Part shown: one piece after another, positions 50,294 through 56,160 of the stretch | How positions within the stretch are numbered: position 1 is the first letter of the stretch | Layout: every line of letters starts with the position of its first letter | NCBI GenBank assembly: GCA_015207195.1 | Contig: JADEXJ010000019.1 | Coordinates: 1 to 56,160 of the forward strand | Direction of reading: 5' to 3' | DNA from: Pleurocapsales cyanobacterium LEGE 10410 | GTDB taxonomy: Bacteria; Cyanobacteriota; Cyanobacteriia; Cyanobacteriales; Xenococcaceae | Length of the DNA: 56,160 nucleotides | Made by a program: the position numbers and the translations under genes | Notes under the pieces: generated by a model | Database searches by the model: none | Seen by the model: only the letters and a program-made list of their open reading frames with translations | Told to the model about the DNA's origin: nothing

Positions 50294-50956
50294 ATGAGTA
50301 CTGTCAAATCAATAGAACAAATAACTCAAGACATTTCCCAATTGGATATATCAGCTCAAAAAGCCATAGTAAATTTGATTGAGGAATTGAAAGAAAACAG
50401 CGATCGTCACAAAAACAATCTATATCTAGTTGCTCTATCAAAAGCGCATCCATCCACAGAGCCGTTACCAAAGTGGGGTAACGATCCTGAAGGACTTAAA
50501 TCGTTGATTGATGACTTGTTAAGTTCAGAATTCCTGGCTCAGCTAGAGCAAGACGATCCTTTACTAGAAGCCAAGCTTAAAGGAGTGCAGCACAAGCAAG
50601 AACTATTAAATTATCAAGGAAAAAAAGCATTGACTAGTAGTGAAGTGGCTGCGATCTTAGGCATATCCCGTCAAGCTGTAGATAATCGCCGTAAAAATAA
50701 TAATTTGTTGGGATTATCGTTAGGCAACAGAGGCTATCGCTATCCAGCTTGGCAGTTTAGCAACGGTAGTGTTTTGACTGGTTGGTCCGAGGTATTAAGC
50801 AATATGGAGCATTTAGATGATTGGAGCAAATTAGTCTTTATGTTGACAGGAGATATTCGTTTGGACAGTAAAACTCCCCTCGAATGTTTGAGAAACGCTC
50901 AAACTAGTGAAGTTATATCAGCAGCAAAAGCTTATGGATTGCAATATCCAGCTTGA
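50294..50956 (+). CDS. HTH antitoxin of a RES-type toxin-antitoxin pair (Xre/MbcA-like)
   Basis: 220 residues. A helix-turn-helix lies at about 115-140 (LTSSEVAAILGISRQAVDNR by position), and the C-terminal part GYRYPAWQFSNGSVLTGWSEVL and FMLTGDIRLDSKTPLECLRN is the toxin-neutralising domain seen in antitoxins paired with RES toxins. The RES gene starts 76 bases downstream on the same strand. It probably represses the operon. Confidence 0.82.
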   Translation: MSTVKSIEQITQDISQLDISAQKAIVNLIEELKENSDRHKNNLYLVALSKAHPSTEPLPKWGNDPEGLKSLIDDLLSSEFLAQLEQDDPLLEAKLKGVQHKQELLNYQGKKALTSSEVAAILGISRQAVDNRRKNNNLLGLSLGNRGYRYPAWQFSNGSVLTGWSEVLSNMEHLDDWSKLVFMLTGDIRLDSKTPLECLRNAQTSEVISAAKAYGLQYPA

Positions 50957-51032
50957 GGAGGACACGGGGTTTGAGATTATCTCAAACCCTTGAGATGTCC
51001 GTGTAGAAATAACTCTTGTTTGAGGTAGATTG

Positions 51033-51683
51033 ATGAACAATAATGTAGAAGATCATCCCTTACCACCCGATGATTTTAACAATAAGCGACTACCGACTTC
51101 AGAATATAGCCAACCTTGGTATCGATTAAATCCAGTGGGTTATGACTCTGCCATTTACTTTGATCGCAGTGGTAAAGGAAGATTTGATTCATTCAATGCC
51201 AATTATGGAATACTTTATGCAGGACAAAATGAACGTGGTGCATTTATCGAAACGTTCGGGCGAACTTTAGGAGTTAGAACTGTCTCTGGGGCTGCCCTAC
51301 AGCAGAGAAATTTATTTAAAATCGCGAGCGGTCGTCCGTTGGTAATTGTAGATATTTGGGGAGTAAACTTAACCAAATTAGGTGTGGATGCGCGGATTAG
51401 TTCTGGTTCTTATCAAGTCTCTCGTGCTTGGGCAAAAGCAATATACGAGCATCCTCAACAGGTAGACGGAATTTGCTATCATTCCCGTCACGATGATACA
51501 GAAATTTGCTGTGGTTTATTCGAGCGGACTGCAACTATTTTTCAGGAAGAGAATCTAGGAAATTTAATCGAGCAAAATCCCAAGCTACTAGCAGAAATAT
51601 TGAAGCACTACTATTGGTTAACCCATAAGTTGAAATTTTGCTCACGATGTTTCAATACTTTGAGTCCTCTCATTCGCACATAA
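51033..51683 (+). CDS. RES-domain toxin with altered C-terminus
   Basis: 216 residues from the ATG after GAGGTAGATTG. The RES core has WYRLNPVGYDSAIYFD, GRFDSFNANYGILYAGQNER by position and AFIETFGR, with the Arg, Tyr and Glu of the NAD-binding pocket; DGICYHSRHDDTEICCGLFER follows. RES toxins destroy NAD. The last 20 or so residues (THKLKFCSRCFNTLSPLIRT) are encoded by sequence that contains the first of the CATAAGTTGAAA repeats at 51622, so the native end has probably been replaced by a transposon end. Confidence 0.82.
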   Translation: MNNNVEDHPLPPDDFNNKRLPTSEYSQPWYRLNPVGYDSAIYFDRSGKGRFDSFNANYGILYAGQNERGAFIETFGRTLGVRTVSGAALQQRNLFKIASGRPLVIVDIWGVNLTKLGVDARISSGSYQVSRAWAKAIYEHPQQVDGICYHSRHDDTEICCGLFERTATIFQEENLGNLIEQNPKLLAEILKHYYWLTHKLKFCSRCFNTLSPLIRT

Positions 51684-51748
51684 GTTGAAAATTATTACCG
51701 CATAAAGTGAAAATTTCCGCACTAATCACCGCATAAGATGAAAAAATC
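51622..51748. repeat. Four CATAAGTTGAAAA-type repeats, presumed Tn7-like transposon end
   Basis: Direct repeats at 51622 (CCATAAGTTGAAATTTT), 51678 (ACATAAGTTGAAAATT), 51700 (GCATAAAGTGAAAATTT) and 51731 (GCATAAGATGAAAAAAT). They lie immediately downstream of a tniQ gene. Multiple short direct repeats near the tip are the TnsB-binding arrangement of Tn7-like ends. The exact terminus (TGT) cannot be fixed. Confidence 0.6.
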
Positions 51749-51767
51749 TGACAATTTATCTCAAGTT

Positions 51768-53060
51768 TCACATCTTTAAACATAAATTTAGTTTGAGCCT
51801 CAAGATTTGAGGTTCTGGATTGCGTAAAACCATTACCTTGATTGGATAAAGCGACGATGGATAAAGATAATTCACGTATTGACTAGCTGTGATTAACCTA
51901 GCCAAGTTAAGCTCAAGGTCATTCCATGTTTTAGTAATTTCTGGTAGCCAACGCTTCACCTCCTTTAACTCAAATGATCTTGTGTGGACTTTAGCTGGAT
52001 TTGTCCAAATTATCTCTGTTTGGTCGATTAGATATCGACTCAGACAGTTAATTAGGTAGTTTTCGAGCAAAATGGATATTGAGCAATGGACGGGAAAATA
52101 ATTGGAAAATTTTACTAAAAAATCAACCATCGAGCTAATGGTCGTTGATTGACTGTATCTTTGCTTCAGATTATTTTCGTGCCATTGAAGAAGCTGCGTG
52201 ATATTGTGCTGCCACTCTTGAAAGAAATCAAATACCAATTCTTCTGATGACAACAATTCTGACTGCATACCAAACTCGGTAAAAACAGTTTTGGACAACT
52301 CAATACATTTTTGATGTCTCCAGTAAGCTCTAATATAACCTCCCAGAAAACTCGACAATCTAGAAAAACAACTAAAGGTCAAGGAAAATACTGGATTATC
52401 CTCTGTATAAATTGCTTTAATAGCATTCATATATTCAACCCGTCCGAGAGATCCGTATAGGTAGAAAGAAAAATTGATTTGAGCGTCTGTAGCAAGAGTA
52501 GTTCGAGCGTGGCGAAAATCAAAGCCACACTCACATTCAACCACACCAGGTCGCGACCATTTGATCAATTGCTGACATTGAGGGCATCTGCTGATTAGAT
52601 TACATTGATGTATCGGACAGACTCGGCTGATTTTAGAATCCCAAAAGAGCCGAGCGTAAGGAGATTCTTTCAGACAATCTGGACATAGTTGAGTAGCTTT
52701 TTTGTAGACTCCATAGCTCGTAATATTACCTTCTGTTGTAGCTCCAAAAGCTTTTGATTTGAGCAACTTATTATCTGTACCAGTTAGTTGGTTGAGTTTT
52801 GTCGGTTTATTATCATGGCGATTAAATCGAAGAACCCGATTGCCCCGATAACCTGCCAATTGCAGAATCCAGTGAGGAGACTGGTAATAATTTGTTTCGC
52901 TCAGACGCAGAATATAACCTGCTAAACTCTCATCATCATAGGGTAAAGGAGTACGCAGCAACTTTTGAGGTGTGGAAGTTGATCTAGTAGTTACCTCGTC
53001 GTTAAAATAGAGGAAGCTTTGGGCTTCTTGGCGTTGCGACAGCAAACGGACAAAAAACAA
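51768..53060 (-). CDS. tniQ: TniQ-family protein (target selection, Tn7-like relic)
   Basis: 430 residues from a TTG; the true start is uncertain. LRTPLPYDDESLAGYILRLSE (by position, about 36-56) is the TniQ entry block. Paired zinc-binding Cys residues follow: CPDCLKESPYARLFWD, VCPIHQCNL, SRCPQCQQLI and ECECGF (about 115-177). TniQ joins the TnsC ATPase to a target site in Tn7-like and CRISPR-associated transposons. No TnsB, TnsC or Cas gene is in the window, so this is a remnant or an orphan. It reads toward the repeat-bearing end. Confidence 0.85.
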   Translation of the reverse strand: MFFVRLLSQRQEAQSFLYFNDEVTTRSTSTPQKLLRTPLPYDDESLAGYILRLSETNYYQSPHWILQLAGYRGNRVLRFNRHDNKPTKLNQLTGTDNKLLKSKAFGATTEGNITSYGVYKKATQLCPDCLKESPYARLFWDSKISRVCPIHQCNLISRCPQCQQLIKWSRPGVVECECGFDFRHARTTLATDAQINFSFYLYGSLGRVEYMNAIKAIYTEDNPVFSLTFSCFSRLSSFLGGYIRAYWRHQKCIELSKTVFTEFGMQSELLSSEELVFDFFQEWQHNITQLLQWHENNLKQRYSQSTTISSMVDFLVKFSNYFPVHCSISILLENYLINCLSRYLIDQTEIIWTNPAKVHTRSFELKEVKRWLPEITKTWNDLELNLARLITASQYVNYLYPSSLYPIKVMVLRNPEPQILRLKLNLCLKM

Positions 53061-53111
53061 CGCTGGACGTATAATCAGGATTATTTAACTTGATTTCAAA
53101 AGTATCAAGCT

Positions 53112-53696
53112 ATGTATACTGATAAAAAACTTTTATCTTTTCTACCATCGAAACATAAGAACATACTTGCCAAAATAATTAATAAAAAGCTAATAGAAAT
53201 TGTCCGATTTTTTGAAGAAGATTTAGAAAATTTTTTGATACATGAGAAATTACCAGCAGTTAATTTTTTCTCTTTGAATGTCGGTCTCACAAAGCTAGTT
53301 TTTGAATCTGACTTATCTTACAATTTCTCTATCTATGGAGAACAACTTTCGATTATCTTACTTCCCGAACAAGATTTAGAGGAAGAATTTTATTCTGATG
53401 GTCAATGGTATCAACTTTCTCAAGCTAAGTGTTTATCAACATCAGATTTAAGGAACTGTCTGGAACAAACTTGCATAGATGTTCGTATTTGGACTCTTAA
53501 GGAAGATTTTGAATCAGGAGAAGCTAAAGAAGTAGCTGTTTCGTATTTGTTAGCCAATGGCAGTGAAATATTTTACTGTATCTATTTACATGAAGATTTG
53601 GATGCCGATTATTTACTACTTAAACCAGATGTAGATTTAACTAAGGCTGCTAGCTGTTTTTCTTTACTACTTGGAGAATATATTAAACCTAAATAA
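53112..53696 (+). CDS. Hypothetical protein
   Basis: 194 residues, not recognised. It is acidic, with many Leu, Phe and Tyr residues, no signal peptide and no membrane segment. Two segments have alternating hydrophobic pattern (LSYNFSIYGEQLSIILLPEQ by position and EIFYCIYLHEDLDADYLLLKP), suggesting a beta-rich fold. It is divergent from tniQ (gap 51 bases) and ends 26 bases before the end of the Tn3 transposase gene, so it may be cargo of either element. Confidence 0.6.
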   Translation: MYTDKKLLSFLPSKHKNILAKIINKKLIEIVRFFEEDLENFLIHEKLPAVNFFSLNVGLTKLVFESDLSYNFSIYGEQLSIILLPEQDLEEEFYSDGQWYQLSQAKCLSTSDLRNCLEQTCIDVRIWTLKEDFESGEAKEVAVSYLLANGSEIFYCIYLHEDLDADYLLLKPDVDLTKAASCFSLLLGEYIKPK

Positions 53697-53722
53697 GACC
53701 AACTTGAATAAAATTATTCAAC

Positions 53723-56044
53723 TCAATTTCTTGATGGTTTACGAAGAGGTCTAAGACTCGCCCTCTTTGATTCCTTCTCAATATCAAAAGGATAGATGCC
53801 ATAAGGATTAAGGTGTTCGTAGCGAGTAGGAGACAAGCGATTAATATCTTCATCACTGATTTGATAACCTTCGCTTCGCAGTTGATTGATAGCAGCCTCC
53901 ATATACATAGTGTTCCAAGTTACCACGGCATTAGTGATTAAATTCAAACAACTGGCTTGATTGGTTAATTCCTCTTCATGTCGCTGTCGAATAGCACCTT
54001 GATGAGCAAAAAAGAGAAACCGACGTAAATCGTGTAATCTCTCACCTTTGTTGAGCTGACTATTGATTTTTCGACGATAGGGCTGATTCATCAGATAACG
54101 CAGAATAAAAATAGTTTTAATCATGCGCCCGTATTCAGCAAAAGAATTAGCTAAATCATTCTGTTGGGGAAAAGATTTTAGTTTGCTGATAAACAAGGAA
54201 GCTGTTACCCAGCCTAGCTTTAACGAACCAGCTACTCGCAGCATATCATCCCATCGAGGGAGAATCTTATCGGTCTTGATCGCGCCAGAGAGTAGAGATT
54301 CTATATGCTGATATTCAGAGTCGCGATCGGCACGATACAAACGCTGACTGCTCAAATCCTTGATACGAGGAGAAAACTGTAACCCCAATAAATCAAACAT
54401 GGCAAACACTAATTCCGTATATCCTGCTGTATCGGTAGTGTGTTCCATAATGGGCAATTCTGTTTCATTATCAAGAATCTCATCCAGCACATAAGTCGAG
54501 TCGCGCATGGTAGAAATAGTTGGTTTACTACCATATTGAGAAAACTGGTCGCTCGTCCAACTGTAGAAACTAACCCCTTGTCCATAACCAAAATAACGAG
54601 GTAGAGAAACAGCCATGCGGTTTTTAACCGACACAGGAAATCGCTGCCCATCAGAAGAAGAAAGAGTTCCACTACCCCAAATTTGACTTAGGGGAAGATG
54701 ATACTGGAAGTTAACAATCTTGGTATTAGCAGCCTTGAGAGTAGATTCTCTTAAATACCAATTGTTACACCAAGCAAGCTGATGATAGGAAAGACTAGCT
54801 AATCTTGCCATCCTTTCCAAACCAATGTTACAACCTTGAGCAATGATGGCAGCGTACAAATAACGTTTGATGTCAGGGATGCGGTTTTCGGCATCTGCTG
54901 CGTGAACTAAAGCCTGACTAAACCCCGTCCGATTATCAATTTCAATGATCAGATTGGTTAATTCAATCCAAGGTAACCGTTCTCGAATTTGTTTTCTTAG
55001 TTGCTTCGTACTGTCGGGGACTTCCTCTGCTTTGAGAGGTGAAACAACTAACTTATCCTTTTCAATACGAACTTGCTCGTTATCTTGAAATGTGGCATCA
55101 AATTCAGACAAAAGCTGGGATAATTCCTGCTTTTTAAGTTCTATGGTGTTCGTGGCTACTTCAGAAACCTGTATTTGCCTTAAGACTTCTGATTTAAGCT
55201 TTAACCACTGATTTTTGGGAATTAGATAACTTTCAGGATTGGCATATCTACGACTATTAATAATCCAAATATTTCCCGAACGTAGGGCGATTCTTAATTC
55301 CCACAGAGCGCAGAGTTCGTAATATTTGCGAACAATCTTACCCTCTTGGTTAATTACATATTCCGACCATCGCTTTGGCACAAATTTAAGGGAGGTATTA
55401 TCTGGAACTTTCCGTTTGCCTAAAGTATCAAGATTGCGGATGATTTTAATGGCTTCAATCAAATCATCAGGTTGACGATTAGAACTAAAACTAAAAGCTG
55501 CTAAAAAAGTAGGAACAAATTGACGCAGATAACTATAGCGTAGGGCAAAAAAATCGAAGTAATCGTCTGCATGGGGACGGATTAGAGATTTACACTCAGC
55601 CATAGCAGTTGATAACTTTTCGGGAGTTACTCGGTCGTATATCTTCCCCCTCAACTCTTCGTCTTTGATCTCTTCATTCAGAATTACCTGACCGATTTTA
55701 GACAGCAGCTTAATTTTTTGATTGAGAGACTGAGCAATTCGACGCTGAAACAAATCTCGGTCTTTCTTGGAACGAGCATAAGTATTGGCTAGGGTGCTGA
55801 TATACAGGTCAATGGTTTCGTCAATTATTTCGGTATAAATTTGACTACAGAAAGCAATAAGTATAGAGTATCGACGAGCTTCAGGAGTTCTAGAAAGTGC
55901 CTGAGTAGGAGATTTTTTGCCTAATTTGGCAAGAAACTTTAACCGATTGGGATTAAGAACGCTAATATCCCAATTTTCAACTCTTTGTTGATTCAAAAAG
56001 TCTATTTTGGCTAAGGCATTTTTGATGGCTTTAGGGAAGTGCAA
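53723..56044 (-). pseudogene. Tn3-family transposase TnpA, 5' truncated
   Basis: The frame encodes 773 residues of a family that is normally about 970-1000. The DDE core is intact: SLSQIWGSGTLSSSDGQRFP by position 452-471, HTTDTAGYTELVF (about 536-548) and the Glu-containing end region with NLITNAVVTWNTMYMEAAI. The N-terminal 200 or so residues are missing; an in-frame TAA stands directly before the TTG that opens this frame. The sequence upstream is unrelated and leads into another gene start at 56108, so an insertion or deletion cut the gene. No Tn3 terminal repeat is recognisable in the window. Confidence 0.88.
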
Positions 56045-56107
56045 TTAAATAAACATCCAATTGAAGTGTAAGGTAAAAAAAAGAGAAAAATTGATTGCTT
56101 TCCCGAC

Positions 56108-56160
56108 ATGAAATGGACAGAATCATATAAACAAATTTTGCGAGAAACAGCTAAAACACT
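56108..56160 (+). CDS. Partial gene at window edge, possibly a transposase
   Basis: ATG followed by an open frame MKWTESYKQILRETAKT running off the window. The N-terminus resembles those of some cyanobacterial ISAzo13-type transposases as I remember them, which would explain the truncated Tn3 gene next to it. Too short to be certain. Confidence 0.3.
   Translation, partial: MKWTESYKQILRETAKT

Noticed and set aside
51768-53060. CRISPR-associated transposon (type V-K)
   Set aside because: Only TniQ and end-like repeats are visible. No tnsB, tnsC, cas12k, tracrRNA or CRISPR repeat was seen in the window.
1-56160. tRNA, rRNA or riboswitch genes
   Set aside because: I saw no cloverleaf, rRNA-like or recognised riboswitch sequence on reading through; a covariance-model search would be needed to exclude weak cases.

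Overview
The window reads as accessory DNA, probably a plasmid, from a cyanobacterium. The octamer GCGATCGC (HIP1) recurs throughout, and there are a photosystem II D1 gene (psbA), a cytochrome b6f Rieske gene (petC), and a CyRepA1-type plasmid replication gene beside short direct repeats that look like iterons. Genus cannot be assigned from the sequence alone.

Positions 1-10.5 kb and 21-40 kb form a sulfide and sulfane-sulfur island. It holds a type II sulfide:quinone oxidoreductase (SQR), a second SQR-like gene now truncated, an ETHE1-type persulfide dioxygenase, an MBL-rhodanese fusion, a DUF442 protein, a TauE/SafE exporter, two more rhodaneses, a DsrE-family protein, a YeeE/YedE pair, thioredoxin-reductase-like flavoproteins, a METTL7-like thiol methyltransferase, an extra Rieske protein, a D1 protein lacking most Mn-cluster ligands, cytochrome bd genes and an ArsR-family regulator with Cys residues. 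An AT-rich motif close to TATAACTAWATAGTTRTA lies upstream of the divergent PDO/SQR pair, the divergent SQR-like/DUF302-petC-psbA pair, the YeeE pair, the ArsR gene itself and, more weakly, the TPR-trxB pair. I infer one ArsR-controlled regulon. When sulfide appears, electrons would enter the quinone pool through SQR and pass through an alternative Rieske protein, while a non-water-oxidising D1 replaces the normal one. Persulfide would be oxidised, relayed, exported or methylated. This combination is the main candidate for an undescribed system.

The island is being eroded by mobile elements. An IS982 element sits at the stop codon of a DUF89 gene. A 5.95-kb segment (IS4-type element plus truncated pgi, an ABC1 kinase gene and a truncated histidine kinase gene) is inserted in cysK with a perfect 9-bp target duplication, which looks like one-ended transposition. 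Another IS joins the remnant of cysK to the truncated SQR-like gene. An IS1634-type element marks the loss of the 5' part of cydA. One MBL-fold gene carries a nonsense codon.

Positions 33-38 kb carry defence and stability genes: an OLD-like ATPase/TOPRIM protein, a DUF433 antitoxin with a broken toxin, and an AbiE-type toxin-antitoxin pair. Positions 42-51 kb are plasmid backbone: a putative Rep protein with a C-terminal HTH, iteron-like repeats, CyRepA1, a DUF1016 nuclease and a tyrosine recombinase. Positions 50-56 kb hold an HTH/RES toxin-antitoxin pair whose toxin end runs into the repeat-bearing end of a Tn7-like relic with TniQ only, then an unknown gene and a 5'-truncated Tn3-family transposase. 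The start of another gene is cut by the window edge.
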